Numbered from the stretch's first letter, positions 47,772 through 58,174 are shown. The stretch is 64,000 nt of DNA from DASXAI01 sp963798445 (GCA_963798445.1 CAWCTH010000003.1:992001-1056000); one strand, 5' to 3'. The notes: a model not told the origin generated them from the letters alone. Made by a program: numbers and translations.

Positions 47772-48086
47772 ATGCGTCTTGTCGAATCAGGCACGAGGGA
47801 TGGTGCCGCCCGCAAACGAGGCGCCCCTCTCACGTGCGTGGGCTTCCACCTGTCCGACGACTTCGGTGCCGACGTCGCCGAGGTGGCGGGCGACTTCTCC
47901 GCCTGGGCGCCCATTGCCATGGCCAATGACCCCGATGGCGGCTTCGTGCTGGACCTCCAGCTGGAGACGGGTCGATGCTGGCGCTACCGCTTCCTCCTCG
48001 ACGGCGAGCGCTGGATGAACGACCCAGAGGCATCGCAGTTCGTGGACGGACCGAATGGCAGCGCCGCGTCCGTGCTCGAGACGTAG
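47772..48086 (+). CDS. Stand-alone CBM48/AMPK glycogen-binding-like domain protein
   Basis: A 104-residue protein with the isoamylase N-terminal/CBM48 pattern: VAEVAGDFSAWAPIAMAND, WRYRFLLDGERWMNDPEA. Such stand-alone domains bind alpha-glucans such as glycogen. GGGGGG precedes ATG 47772. A glycogen-related protein divergent from devR suggests control of carbon storage in low oxygen. Confidence 0.82.
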   Translation: MRLVESGTRDGAARKRGAPLTCVGFHLSDDFGADVAEVAGDFSAWAPIAMANDPDGGFVLDLQLETGRCWRYRFLLDGERWMNDPEASQFVDGPNGSAASVLET

Positions 48087-48111
48087 GACGCCGTGAGAGC
48101 GCCGCGCGAGG

Positions 48112-48126
48112 GGGACTTTGGCCCCT
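48112..48126. promoter_or_regulatory. DosR/DevR-type box 14
   Basis: GGGACTTTGGCCCCT, 53 bases before the BON/DUF2267 gene start at 48180. Confidence 0.82.
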
Positions 48127-48179
48127 GATGCCATCCGGGCGGGCGACGGATCGTTGAAGCAACGGAAGGAGCAGCGCCA

Positions 48180-49037
48180 TGACGATCCAGGACAAAGACC
48201 TACCGGCTGGAGCCCACTCGTCACCGACGACGAGCTATGACGATGCAAGGTAGGCGTGCCGCGCGCGCCGTCGGCGCCGTGGGCGTCGCCGCCGGCGTGA
48301 TCCTGTTCCGACCCGGCACCACGGCCAATCGCGTCGCGCGCGAGCAGATCGATCGTGCCGCGCGGCGCCTCCGTGACGTCAGCGGTCAATTGCGGGGCGT
48401 GGGCTACCGCCTCGGTGGGCGGCGCCCCGATCCTGACGTGTCCGATCTGGTGCTGGCCGATCGGATCCGGTCGTCGCTCGGGCCGCTCGAGAAGCGCCTC
48501 GACATACCTCGCGTCCACGTCATGGTGGAGAACCACATCGCGTTGCTCCACGGCGTCGTCAGCACAGACGCGGATGTCGACGCGCTCGAGCGGGAGGTTG
48601 CCGGGGTCTCAGGAGTGGTCGGGGTCGAGTCCTATCTGCACGTCGGGTTGAACGATGGCGACAGCCGCCCCTCATCGGGTCGTGCCGTCACGCCCCCGTC
48701 GGAAGCACGGCGCAGGCTCATCAATGCCGCCATCGAGGTGGGGATCGATCCCGGCCACGCCACAGCGGCCGTCCGGGCGGTCCTGGCGACGTTCGCCGAC
48801 CGGCTTCCGGTTGCCGAGCGTGGCCGACTCGCCGCCCATCTCCCCGTGGACGTGCGTGTCTTGTTCACCCCGCCTCATCGCACGCCGCCTCACCCCCAGC
48901 CGCGGACCGCACAACAGCTGGTTGCCGGCATCGTCGCCGCCGACGTCCGCGCCGTCCTACCGCCGGAGCTCCGCCAGCTGTGGAACGGTTCGGTGGCGCC
49001 CGTCCAACGGGTGGTGCATCATCCGGCGTCCGACTGA
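48180..49037 (+). CDS. BON plus DUF2267 protein, frameshift near its start
   Basis: ATG 48180 has a strong ribosome site (GAAGGAG) and box 14 upstream but opens only 24 codons (MTIQDKDLPAGAHSSPTTSY DDAR), ending in TAG at 48252. In the next frame ATG 48237 leads to 266 residues: membrane-type start (AVGAVGVAAGVILFRPG), a BON domain (NHIALLHGVVSTDADVDALE) and DUF2267 (LINAAIEVGIDPGHATAAV, LAAHLPVDVRVLF). One extra T near 48253 would join DDAR to RRAARAVG in one 285-residue protein. Alternatively the short frame is a real leader coupled to the second start. Confidence 0.75.
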
Positions 49038-49682
49038 TCCTGCGAGCGGGACCAGACGCTCAATCAGCTCTTCGCCGAAATGGACGGGTTCGAGACGACC
49101 GAAGGGATCGTCGTCATGGCCGCCACGAACCGGCCGGACATCCTGGACCCGGCGCTGTTGCGGGCGGGCCGGTTCGACCGCCAGGTCCTCGTCCCGCTGC
49201 CGTCGCTGCCGGAGCGGATTGCGATCTTGCAGGTCCACGCCCGCGACAAGCAGCTCGATCCCGACGTCGACTTGACGCTCATCGCCCGTGGCACGCCGGG
49301 CATGAGCGGTGCCGATCTCGCCAACCTCGTCAACGAGGCCGCTCTTGGCGCGGTGCGGTCGGGCGACGCGGCAGATCCATGCCGAGCACTTCGACATGGC
49401 GCGCGACCGGGCCGATGTGAGCATGGGCCACGACTACGCCGGCAACATCGGCAACATCATCGACGCCGAAGTGGAGCGCCTCCTCGTGGAGCAGCAGGAA
49501 CGGACCCGACGCATCCTCGGCGAGCACCGTGACGCCGTCGAAGCGGTAGCCCACGCGCTCATCGAGCACGAGACGCTCAGTGGCGACGCGGTCGCCGCCA
49601 TCGTCAGCCAACTCGACCCGGACCCCCTGGTGCGGGACGTAGGTCCCTGGCCGCCGAGGCACCGAGATGCCACAACCAACGT

Positions 49683-49686
<4 letters not shown>
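49038..49686 (+). pseudogene. FtsH protease remnant
   Basis: Starts inside the AAA module directly after the BON gene stop (ERDQTLNQLFAEMDGFETTE), with SRH region (GIVVMAATNRPDILDPALLR AGRFDRQ) and GTPGMSGADLANLVNEAALG. The Walker A, membrane helices and N-terminus are missing. A one-base change near 49375 shifts the frame to AQIHAEHFDMARDRADVSMG, followed by the FtsH C-terminal helix (IIDAEVERLLVEQQERTRRI); the HExxH protease region (about 150 residues) is absent. Not a working protease. Its end carries box 15 and overlaps the next start by 4 bases. Confidence 0.82.
49634..49648. promoter_or_regulatory. DosR/DevR-type box 15
   Basis: GGGACGTAGGTCCCT, inside the end of the FtsH remnant and 34 bases before the acetyl-CoA synthetase start. 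Confidence 0.8.
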
Positions 49687-51508
<1,822 letters not shown>

Positions 51509-51512
<4 letters not shown>

Positions 51513-51733
51513 GCGCGGCCTCACTGGACCTCGACCATGCCCGTCTGCTCTATCGCGAGATGCTGCGCATCCGGCGGTTCGAGGAGCGCTGCGTCGAGCT
51601 GTACAGCGCGTCGAAGATCCGCGGCTTCCTGCACCTCTACCTCGGCGAAGAGGCGGTGGCCGTCGGGTCGGCGCTGGCCGATCACATCGCTGCCTCTCAC
51701 GATCGACCATCTCCTCCAGGAGCCAAGCACGCT
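51509..51733 (+). pseudogene. Pyruvate dehydrogenase E1 alpha remnant
   Basis: The frame opens as a PdhA N-terminus (ARLLYREMLRIRRFEERCVE, then SKIRGFLHLYLGEEAVAVGS) but leaves the family after about 65 residues and runs in frame into the acyl carrier protein gene. The thiamine diphosphate site and the rest of the complex (E1 beta, E2) are missing, so a deletion of several kb is likely. ATG overlaps the acsA stop by 4 bases, showing the original gene order acs-pdhA. Confidence 0.8.
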
Positions 51734-52003
51734 ATGAACAACGCCGACATACGCCACGTCGTCGAGACCGCCATCCACCGGATCGCTCCGGAAGTCGACA
51801 TCGGCCACGTCCCTGCCGAGACCGATCTCCGTCAGGACCTCGAGATCGACTCGATGGACTTCCTGAACTACGTCGATGAGCTCCACGCCCTGCTCGGCCT
51901 CGACATTCCCGAGCACGACTACCCAGCGCTGGCCACGATCGAAGGCTGCGTCCAGTACCTCGCGCACCACCTGGCGCAACACGACGACGGCGTGGTGGGG
52001 TGA
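51734..52003 (+). CDS. Acyl carrier protein
   Basis: An 89-residue acyl carrier protein with phosphopantetheine Ser in LEIDSMDFLNYVDELHALLG. CAGGAG precedes ATG 51734, so it has its own start even though the E1 alpha remnant is in the same frame. Small carrier proteins close to dihydrolipoamide or acetyl-CoA genes may carry lipoate or acetyl intermediates. It ends 10 bases from the convergent hydrolase gene. Confidence 0.85.
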   Translation: MNNADIRHVVETAIHRIAPEVDIGHVPAETDLRQDLEIDSMDFLNYVDELHALLGLDIPEHDYPALATIEGCVQYLAHHLAQHDDGVVG

Positions 52004-52012
52004 CGCTCGATC

Positions 52013-53164
52013 TCAGACCCTGCCGGACACCTCGGTCAAGTGGCGCACGAACCACGCCGTCGCCAGGTCCGACGCCGTGTCGAGCGAATCCGGCTCGACG
52101 AAGAGGTGCGTCGCGCCCGGCACGGTCGCGAGCTGTGACTCGCAGCGAAGTCGCGCCAGCGCCCGCCGGTTGAAGGCGGCGATGGCGTCGTCGCGGCTGC
52201 CCACGATGAGCAGCGTCGGCGCCCGGACCCAACCCAATCGCGGGGCCGCCAGATCAGGGCGCTCTCCGCGACAGACCACGGCGGCGATGTCCACCCTGGG
52301 GTCAGCCGCGGCCCACAGCACCGTCGGCGCGCCGCGACCGAAACCGAAATAGCCGAGCGACCTACCCAGTGCTTCGGGTCGGTCACGAACCCAGTCCGTG
52401 ACGTCCACCAGTCGATACGCCAGCAGCTCGGCATCGAAGAGTCGGGTGCGGTCGCGCTCCTCGGTGTCGGTCAGCAGGTCCACGACCAAGGTGCTCAGCC
52501 CCACACCGTTCAACGCCGATGCCGCCCGCTGGTTCTTCGGGCTCATGCGACCGCAGCCGCTGCCGTCGACCATCACGACGACGCCACCGGACTCCGGGGG
52601 CACCATCAGGCGGCCTCGAAGTCGCAGCCGCCCGCTCGGCATCTCGACGTCGGCGAAGGCGGCGGCCGGCCTCGCGTCGATCACCTGGTGGGCGCTGGCG
52701 GCGGTGGCGCACCGTGCGGCGGCGTCCCGGAGCCAGCCCGACACGTCCTCGTCGCTGACCCGGCTCAGATCCCGATACGAGGCCTCGACGGTGACGAACG
52801 ACTGGAGCGTCTCGAGGCAGACGTGCTCGTCGGCGTCGCCGGCGAGCACCTCGGTGCAGCCCGCCGGCGCCACCGGCAGCGCAACGACCACCTTGGCGGC
52901 GCCGGCGGCGCGGACGGCCTTGCACGCGGCGCGGACGGCCGCACTGGTAGCGGTGCCGTCGTCGACCACGACGACCGTGCGGCCGGTGAGCGAGAGCGGG
53001 CGGCCCACGAACACATCAAGGGGCGCGTCGAGTGTCCGAGCGACCTCGCGTGCCACCGCCACACCACCTCGGGGAAGGCCGACCACCACGACATCGGACC
53101 CTCGTAGATGCTCGAGGCGCCGGGCCAGACAGCGGCCGGCGTCGGCACGGTCTACGAACGGCAT
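52013..53164 (-). CDS. Phosphoribosyltransferase/dienelactone-hydrolase-like fusion (Rv0571c-like), PRT part shortened
   Basis: A 383-residue fusion. N-terminal half: phosphoribosyltransferase (DVVVVGLPRGGVAVAREVAR, PRPP loop RTVVVVDDGTATSAAVRAA). C-terminal half: alpha/beta hydrolase (VVVMVDGSGCGRMSPKNQRA, SLGYFGFGRGAPTVLWAAAD, TLLIVGSRDDAI, catalytic His in PGATHLFVEP). Rv0571c of the DosR regulon has this order. Between LDVFV and GRPLSLTGR about 60 residues usual for the family are missing, in frame. ATG 53164 has GGAGG 5 bases upstream. It may be read through from the CBS gene under box 16. Confidence 0.85.
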   Translation of the reverse strand: MPFVDRADAGRCLARRLEHLRGSDVVVVGLPRGGVAVAREVARTLDAPLDVFVGRPLSLTGRTVVVVDDGTATSAAVRAACKAVRAAGAAKVVVALPVAPAGCTEVLAGDADEHVCLETLQSFVTVEASYRDLSRVSDEDVSGWLRDAAARCATAASAHQVIDARPAAAFADVEMPSGRLRLRGRLMVPPESGGVVVMVDGSGCGRMSPKNQRAASALNGVGLSTLVVDLLTDTEERDRTRLFDAELLAYRLVDVTDWVRDRPEALGRSLGYFGFGRGAPTVLWAAADPRVDIAAVVCRGERPDLAAPRLGWVRAPTLLIVGSRDDAIAAFNRRALARLRCESQLATVPGATHLFVEPDSLDTASDLATAWFVRHLTEVSGRV

Positions 53165-53183
53165 CGCCACCTCCTCCCTCCCT

Positions 53184-53208
53184 CCCGCCGCGGCTCCGCC
53201 ACGGCGGG
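53184..53208 (-). terminator. Stem-loop between CBS gene and PRT/hydrolase gene
   Basis: CCCGCCG and CGGCGGG form a 7-bp stem with an 11-base loop, 8 bases after the CBS stop on the minus strand. No U-run follows, so termination is uncertain; it could be an RNA-processing hairpin. Confidence 0.35.
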
Positions 53209-53215
53209 CTCAGGC

Positions 53216-53680
53216 TCAGCCCGACGCCTTCATGGGCATCGCCGGTTCCTGCTCGGCATGGCCGAAGAGCACTTGGGCGGTCACACCGCGAATGACCTGG
53301 TTGAGGTCGTTCGACAGATCGACCAGCAGGTCGTCGACCGCGAGCATGCCCACGAGATCGCCCCCGGACACGACAGGGAGACGCCGGATCGGGTGCGAGG
53401 CGAAGAGGTGCACTGCGTCGTGGATGTCGGCATCGGCGTCGATCGAGATCACCCCAATGCTCATCACGGCGTCGACTCGTGCGTCCGGCGGCAGGTCGCG
53501 TCCCAGGGCCCGCACGACCAGATCGCGGTCGGTCACGATGCCGATCGGCGGACCGCCGGCGTCGTCGGTCACCACGACGGCACCGACGGCCTCACCATTC
53601 ATCAGCCGAGCGGCATCGCCGACCGTCGCGCTGGCCGCCAGCTGCACGGGCACATGCCTGGTCGCATCACGAACCTTCAT
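53216..53680 (-). CDS. CBS-domain protein (Hrp1-like)
   Basis: A 154-residue CBS pair: VRDATRHVPVQLAASATVGD, VVVTDDAGGPPIGIVTDRDL, VDAVMSIGVISIDADADIHD, LPVVSGGDLVGMLAVDDLLV. This is the compact form typical of hypoxic response protein 1. AGGAGG lies 7 bases before ATG 53680; box 16 is 59 bases upstream. Confidence 0.9.
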   Translation of the reverse strand: MKVRDATRHVPVQLAASATVGDAARLMNGEAVGAVVVTDDAGGPPIGIVTDRDLVVRALGRDLPPDARVDAVMSIGVISIDADADIHDAVHLFASHPIRRLPVVSGGDLVGMLAVDDLLVDLSNDLNQVIRGVTAQVLFGHAEQEPAMPMKASG

Positions 53681-53739
53681 GGGAGTGCCTCCTGGGTTGA
53701 CTACCCGTTGTTGTCGCGCCGGGCGTCGCCCCTGCACCA

Positions 53740-53754
53740 GGGACCAAGGTCCGT
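53740..53754. promoter_or_regulatory. DosR/DevR-type box 16
   Basis: GGGACCAAGGTCCGT, 59 bases before the CBS protein (minus strand). One mismatch in the right half-site. Confidence 0.7.
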
Positions 53755-53812
53755 CAGCAGCCGAGAGCGGGCGCGGGACAGCGCCCGCACCGTGGGCCCC
53801 GAGCGGCGGCTC

Positions 53813-53851
53813 TGTCACGCCGATCGAGACGAATTCGGGATACGTCACACA
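53813..53851. repeat. Imperfect inverted repeat, copy 2 (TGTCACG ... CGTCACA)
   Basis: TGTCACG and CGTCACA arms flank a centre with CGATCGAGACGAATTCG, the reverse of the centre of the copy at 19847-19889. It lies in the gap between the CBS and SHOCT genes, next to a terminator-like hairpin. Confidence 0.6.
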
Positions 53852-53856
53852 TCCAC

Positions 53857-53884
53857 AGCGGGACGGGCATGAGCCCGTCCCGCT
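53857..53884 (-). terminator. Perfect 12-bp stem-loop after the SHOCT gene
   Basis: AGCGGGACGGGC, loop ATGA, GCCCGTCCCGCT. It begins 13 bases after the stop of the minus-strand SHOCT gene. There is no clear U-run, but the stem is perfect and the loop short, as in actinobacterial terminators. Confidence 0.65.
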
Positions 53885-53896
53885 CGTGATCCAGCG

Positions 53897-54295
53897 TCAG
53901 GCGAGCACCTTGGCCTTGAGCTTGGCGTACTCGGCATCGTCGATGGCGCCACTCGCCCGTAGATCGGCGAGTTTGGTGAGCTGATCGGCGGCCGATGTGC
54001 CCGACCCCGCGGTCTCCTGGACGTATTGCCGGAACGCCGCATCCTGTTGCTGGGCCGCCTGGGCGGCGTGCTCGCTCATCTTGTGGCCCCGGGCGATGAG
54101 GTAGACGAACACCCCGAGGTAGGGCACCACGATCACGAAGATCGTCCACAGCGCCTTGGCCCAGCCCGACAGGTCGTGGCTGCGGAAGATGTCGCTGAAC
54201 ACGATGATCAGCAGCCAGATCCAGATGAACCAGAGGAAGAACCACATCATCGACCAGAAGACCTGACCGGCTCCCCACTCTGACGCAATGAGCAT
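53897..54295 (-). CDS. Two-helix membrane protein with C-terminal SHOCT domain
   Basis: A 132-residue protein: membrane helices (MMWFFLWFIWIWLLIIVF and WTIFVIVVPYLGVFVYLIA) of phospholipase D nuclease N-terminal-like type, then a linker and a SHOCT motif (TKLADLRASGAIDDAEYAKL KAKVLA). ATG 54295 is preferred with GGGAGG 7 bases upstream. A motif-2 site (54355-54371) lies 59 bases upstream. SHOCT domains often mediate oligomerisation. Function unknown. Confidence 0.82.
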   Translation of the reverse strand: MLIASEWGAGQVFWSMMWFFLWFIWIWLLIIVFSDIFRSHDLSGWAKALWTIFVIVVPYLGVFVYLIARGHKMSEHAAQAAQQQDAAFRQYVQETAGSGTSAADQLTKLADLRASGAIDDAEYAKLKAKVLA

Positions 54296-54354
54296 CATGC
54301 ATCCTCCCACTGATCGGCGTGTCGTCATGGTGGGCCGACCGGCCGGGACCGTCA

Positions 54355-54371
54355 TCACCCTCACTGGGTGA
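54355..54371. promoter_or_regulatory. Motif-2 operator site 1 (TCAYCC-N5-GGRTGA)
   Basis: TCACCC-TCACT-GGGTGA, 59 bases before the SHOCT membrane protein (minus strand). Confidence 0.6.
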
Positions 54372-54392
54372 TTCGCCCGCCTGTTGCCGGCG

Positions 54393-54914
54393 TCAGTTCC
54401 AGCGGTTGGCCTGGTCGATGCTGGCCGGCTGCCCGTCGTCGAAGCCGGCCTCGGTGCAGTCGGAGACGATGGTCGTCGTGGCGTTCGTCAGCAGACCGCT
54501 GATGTGGTCGCCGTTGTTGTCGATGGCGACGACGACCAGCGCCGCCTGTCCGGCCTCGAGCAGATCGCTCATCTGACGGAGGTCCTGCTTGGGCACGTTG
54601 TGCCACAGATGGCCGACGATCGACGCCACCGTGGTCCACGCCGCCCAGGTCGTCACGAGGGGAGCCAGGAAGACGATGCCGACCGGAGCGGCGATGACGG
54701 TGAGCGCGCCCCCGAGGAGGGCGGCACCTCGGGTGAGCTGCTCCCGGGGGCTGGCCTGGCGCACCATCGTCAGCCGGCCGTCGGCGCCCTTGCGCAGGAG
54801 CGCGGCAGCGATGTCGAGCCCGCGTGGCACGCCCTCGACGGTATGGAAGTCGAGGTCAGCGGCAGCCTTGGACGGATACGCGGCGACTGCCATGACGACG
54901 GGATGGTCGCTCAC
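54393..54914 (-). CDS. DUF1269-like membrane protein
   Basis: A 173-residue protein: N-terminal beta-alpha unit (VVMAVAAYPSKAAADLDFHT), a glycine-rich hydrophobic hairpin (LTVIAAPVGIVFLAPLVTTW), and a C-terminal unit (ALVVVAIDNNGDHISGLLTN). It resembles DUF1269 proteins, which are membrane-associated and of unknown role. GTG 54914 is preferred because AGGAG lies 6 bases upstream. Divergent from the first LAL regulator; motif-2 site 2 lies between. Confidence 0.75.
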   Translation of the reverse strand: MSDHPVVMAVAAYPSKAAADLDFHTVEGVPRGLDIAAALLRKGADGRLTMVRQASPREQLTRGAALLGGALTVIAAPVGIVFLAPLVTTWAAWTTVASIVGHLWHNVPKQDLRQMSDLLEAGQAALVVVAIDNNGDHISGLLTNATTTIVSDCTEAGFDDGQPASIDQANRWN

Positions 54915-54980
54915 GGTCATCTCCTGAAAACGGATAGGACACCCCTCGTGCGATTGTCCACCCGGTACCCGCAGCACCCG

Positions 54981-54997
54981 TCATCCACACCGGATGA
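54981..54997. promoter_or_regulatory. Motif-2 operator site 2 (TCAYCC-N5-GGRTGA)
   Basis: TCATCC-ACACC-GGATGA, 66 bases before the DUF1269-like gene and 83 bases before LAL regulator 1. Confidence 0.6.
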
Positions 54998-55080
54998 TCC
55001 TGGGGCGGTCGCCGGGTGTCCACCCGGGGTTCCGATCAGGTTGCGGGGCGGTCTCAGCGCGGTGCGGTACCTTCCTGGGC

Positions 55081-57360
55081 GTGAGCACCCAGGCATCTGG
55101 GCGTCCGCTTCCGCGCGCGTCGCGCCACGATCGGCCCTCCCCCCAGCCTCCATTCGCGCTCGATGACTCGAAGCTGCACGCGCCGCCGCCCCGGCCGGGC
55201 ATCGTCGTTCGCACGGTCCTCGTCGACGGCCTCCTGGCCGCGGGCCCGGGCTCGGTGCTCGCCGTCGTGGCGCCGGCCGGCTACGGCAAGACGACGCTGC
55301 TGGCCCAGTGGGCCGAGCGCAAGCAGCCTCGAGTGGCGTGGCTGTCGCTCGACGAACGCGACAACGACCCAGCGGTGCTGCTGACCTATCTCGCCATGGC
55401 GCTGAACCGCGTCGAGCCCATCGGGGCGACGACGTTCCGGTCGCTGGCCGCTCCTGGCGCCGGCATTGCCGACATCACCCGCCTGGCGGCCTCGATCGGC
55501 CAGATGGATCTACCTATCGTGGTAGTGCTCGACCACGCCGACGCTCTGACCAATCGCGAGTGCCTCGACATGATCGGCGAGCTGGCCTTGCGGTTGCCGG
55601 CCGGCTCGCAACTGGCTATCGGGTCCCGGCAGGAGGTGCCCGTACCCGTCCCCCGCCTGCGCACCCAGGGCGGCATCGTCGAGGTCGGCGTCAACGACCT
55701 CGCCATGGACCGACCGGAGGCGGGATCGCTGCTCGCCGGGGCCGGGCTCCAGCTCGCCGAGGAGCAGGTCGACGAGCTGGTCGAGCGCACGGAGGGATGG
55801 CCCGCCGGGCTGTACCTCGCGGCGCTGGCCATCAATGCCGGCAGTCCCCACCTGGACGTCGGTTCCACCTTCACCGGCGACGACCGCTTCATGGGCGACT
55901 ACCTCCGCGCAGAGTTCCTCAACCGCGTGTCCCGCGCCGACGTCGCGTTCCTGACGCGCACCTCGATCCTGGATCGCCTGTCCGGTCCGCTCTGCGACGT
56001 GACCGTGGGCGCCAAGGGATCCAGCTCCGTGCTCGACCGGCTGGAGCGGCGAAACCTCCTGGTGATCCCGCTGGACCGCCGGGGCGAGTGGTACCGCTAC
56101 CACCACCTCTTCCGTGCGCTGCTGCGAGCGGAGCTGCTGCGCCGGGAGCCGGAGACGGTGCCCGAGCTCCACATCCGCGCCGCGGGCTGGTACGAGGCCA
56201 ACGGCCAGCCGGAAGCGGCCATCGAGCATGCTCAGCAGGCCGGCGACGCCGACCGGGTGGCCCGCCTCGTGCTCAACGTGGCCAACCCGGTGTGGGCCAG
56301 TGGACGGCTGGACACCGTGTTGCGCTGGATGGAGTGGTTCTCGACCAACGGCCTGGTCGAGCAGCACCCCGCCGTCGCGGTGCATGGAGCGTTGCTGTTC
56401 GCCCTGGTCGGGATGACCGGCGACGCCCAGCGGTGGGCCGCCGCCGCCGAACGCACCACGCTGAGCGGCACGCTGCCCGACGGCAACACGATGGAGGGCA
56501 CGCTGGCGTACCTCCACACCTTGCTGTGCCGCCACGGTCTCGATGCCATGCGAGCCGACGCCGAGGCGGCCCTACGCGGGCTCGGCCCCACCAGCCCGTA
56601 TCGCCCGGCGATGCTGCACGCCCAGGGCGTCGCTCGACTGCTCCAGGGGGAGCTGGACCGGGCCGACGTGCTCTTCGTCGAGGCCATCGACGAGGCCACG
56701 AGCGCTGGTGTCGTCCCGTTCGTGCCGCTGGCCATCGTCGAGCGGGGCATCATCGCCATCGAGCGCGACGACTGGTCCGCCGCCGGCGAGTACGCCACCC
56801 GGGCATTGGCGCTCATGGCGCACGGGCAGTGGGACGACTACTGGACCAGCGGCCTCGTCTATGCCTGGGCCGCCCGAGAGGCGTCCCATCGGGGCGACGT
56901 GACCCAGACCCGCGACCTCCTCGCCCGAGCCGCTCGCCTGCGGCCACTGCTCACCCACGCCCTCCCCGTCGTGTCGGTCCAGGCGTTGCTCGAGCTGGCG
57001 CGGGCCTACGTCGCCCTCGCCGAACCCGGTGGCGCCCGTGCGGCGCTGCGCCAGATCAACGAGATCCATCAGCACCGACCCGAGCTCGGGAACATCCCGG
57101 CCCAGGCCAACGCGCTCAGCGACAAGCTGGACCTGCTCAGGATCGAGATGCTGGGCGCGTCGTCGCTCACGACGGCCGAGCTGCGACTGCTGCCCCTCCT
57201 GCCGACCCACCTGTCCTTCGAGGAGATCAGCCGCCGCTTGTACGTGTCGCGGAACACGGTCAAATCCCAGGCGCACTCGATCTATCGCAAGCTGGGCGTC
57301 TCGACCCGCAGCGAGACGATCAGCCGCCTGAACCAACTCGGCCTCATCGGCCAGCACTAG
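55081..57360 (+). CDS. LAL-family (MalT-like) LuxR transcriptional regulator 1
   Basis: A 759-residue regulator. Walker A in VVAPAGYGKTTLLAQWAERK, Walker B-like LPIVVVLDHADALT, sensor and winged-helix parts of an STAND ATPase (RTEGWPAGLYLAALAINAGS, WYRYHHLFRALLRAEL), TPR-like repeats to about 680, and a C-terminal LuxR helix-turn-helix (LSFEEISRRLYVSRNTVKSQ AHSIYRKLGV). GTG 55081 is the likely start. Such proteins sense a small molecule and activate carbohydrate or stress genes. A 758-residue paralogue lies at 61486-63762. Confidence 0.93.
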   Translation: MSTQASGRPLPRASRHDRPSPQPPFALDDSKLHAPPPRPGIVVRTVLVDGLLAAGPGSVLAVVAPAGYGKTTLLAQWAERKQPRVAWLSLDERDNDPAVLLTYLAMALNRVEPIGATTFRSLAAPGAGIADITRLAASIGQMDLPIVVVLDHADALTNRECLDMIGELALRLPAGSQLAIGSRQEVPVPVPRLRTQGGIVEVGVNDLAMDRPEAGSLLAGAGLQLAEEQVDELVERTEGWPAGLYLAALAINAGSPHLDVGSTFTGDDRFMGDYLRAEFLNRVSRADVAFLTRTSILDRLSGPLCDVTVGAKGSSSVLDRLERRNLLVIPLDRRGEWYRYHHLFRALLRAELLRREPETVPELHIRAAGWYEANGQPEAAIEHAQQAGDADRVARLVLNVANPVWASGRLDTVLRWMEWFSTNGLVEQHPAVAVHGALLFALVGMTGDAQRWAAAAERTTLSGTLPDGNTMEGTLAYLHTLLCRHGLDAMRADAEAALRGLGPTSPYRPAMLHAQGVARLLQGELDRADVLFVEAIDEATSAGVVPFVPLAIVERGIIAIERDDWSAAGEYATRALALMAHGQWDDYWTSGLVYAWAAREASHRGDVTQTRDLLARAARLRPLLTHALPVVSVQALLELARAYVALAEPGGARAALRQINEIHQHRPELGNIPAQANALSDKLDLLRIEMLGASSLTTAELRLLPLLPTHLSFEEISRRLYVSRNTVKSQAHSIYRKLGVSTRSETISRLNQLGLIGQH

Positions 57361-57369
57361 CGCACTCGC

Positions 57370-57723
57370 TCAACCGGCGAGGATCTTCGCCTTCTGAGCG
57401 TCGAACTCGGCGTCGGTCAGGATGCCCTGGTCCCGTAGCGCGCCCAGCTGGCGCAGCTGCTCCAGCATGTCGGGGCCGCCGGCCGGCGCCGCGGGTTGGG
57501 GTGGCGCGTACTGGGGCGCCGCGTACTGCTGCGGCGGGGGCGCGTACTGAGGCTGCGCGTACTGCGGCTGCGCGTACTGCGGCTGCGCGTATTGCGGCTC
57601 GGCATAGGCGGACTGGTCGTTCCGTGCCCAACGGTTGGCTTGACGGCGCGACACCCGGTTGCTGACCGCGGTAGCCGTGCCGGCGACGACAGCGGTGCGG
57701 GCCATACCACCAATGAGTCCCAT
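57370..57723 (-). CDS. SHOCT-domain protein with AQPQY repeats
   Basis: A 117-residue protein: N-terminal helix (GMARTAVVAGTATAVSNRVS), four repeats of Y-A-Q-P-Q (15-bp DNA repeats, 57540-57605), Pro/Gln/Tyr-rich linker, and SHOCT motif (LEQLRQLGALRDQGILTDAE FDAQKAKILAG). AAAGGAG precedes ATG 57723. Paralogue of the protein at 60306. Last gene of the GH15 operon. Confidence 0.85.
   Translation of the reverse strand: MGLIGGMARTAVVAGTATAVSNRVSRRQANRWARNDQSAYAEPQYAQPQYAQPQYAQPQYAPPPQQYAAPQYAPPQPAAPAGGPDMLEQLRQLGALRDQGILTDAEFDAQKAKILAG
57540..57605. repeat. 15-bp tandem repeats encoding AQPQY
   Basis: About four head-to-tail copies of GCGTACTGCGGCTGC-like units inside the SHOCT gene, in frame with it. 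Confidence 0.75.
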
Positions 57724-57739
57724 GACATGCTCCTTTTCG

Positions 57740-58174
57740 TCAGGCCTCGAGGGCGTCGAGGGCGGCCACGATGGCCTGGGTCGGGATGTTGCCGCGGGCG
57801 ACCAGCTGCCCGCCCGCTTGACGGGCGGCGATGGCGAACGGCAGCGACCACAGGTTCTCGTACACGATCAGCAGGCCCATGCTGTCGTTGTCGAGGACGG
57901 CTGCCACGGTCAGGGCGTCGTCGTGGGACAGCAGGCCGGACGACGCGCCCGCCAACTCGCCCAGCGGGCCGACCTGAGCCGGGTCCAGATCGGACGTGGT
58001 GAGGATGTCGACATCGTCGCCGTGGCGTTTGACGAAGATCAAGGCGTCCAGTATCCGGATCAGCCGGCGGTCGACAAGATCGAGCAGCGGACCCACCAAA
58101 GCTCCGTTCATCTCCCTCTGGGGAGACTGGATCAGCAGCCAGTCGATCGCGCCGGTCTGCTCCATGTCACTCAC
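57740..58174 (-). CDS. DUF6325-like protein
   Basis: A 144-residue protein of the family fused to DNA-binding helices at 40363: LVGPLLDLVDRRLIRILDAL, LIVYENLWSLPFAIAARQAG, GNIPTQAIVAALDALEA. GTG 58174 start with GAGG 8 bases upstream. Lies between the GH15 gene (22 bases before) and the SHOCT gene (16 bases after), one operon. Function unknown. Confidence 0.78.
   Translation of the reverse strand: MSDMEQTGAIDWLLIQSPQREMNGALVGPLLDLVDRRLIRILDALIFVKRHGDDVDILTTSDLDPAQVGPLGELAGASSGLLSHDDALTVAAVLDNDSMGLLIVYENLWSLPFAIAARQAGGQLVARGNIPTQAIVAALDALEA

Noticed and set aside
54340..54365. GGGACC...ACCCT before the SHOCT gene as a Dos box
   Set aside because: Spacer is too long (17 bases overall); the overlapping TCACCC-N5-GGGTGA site explains the sequence better.
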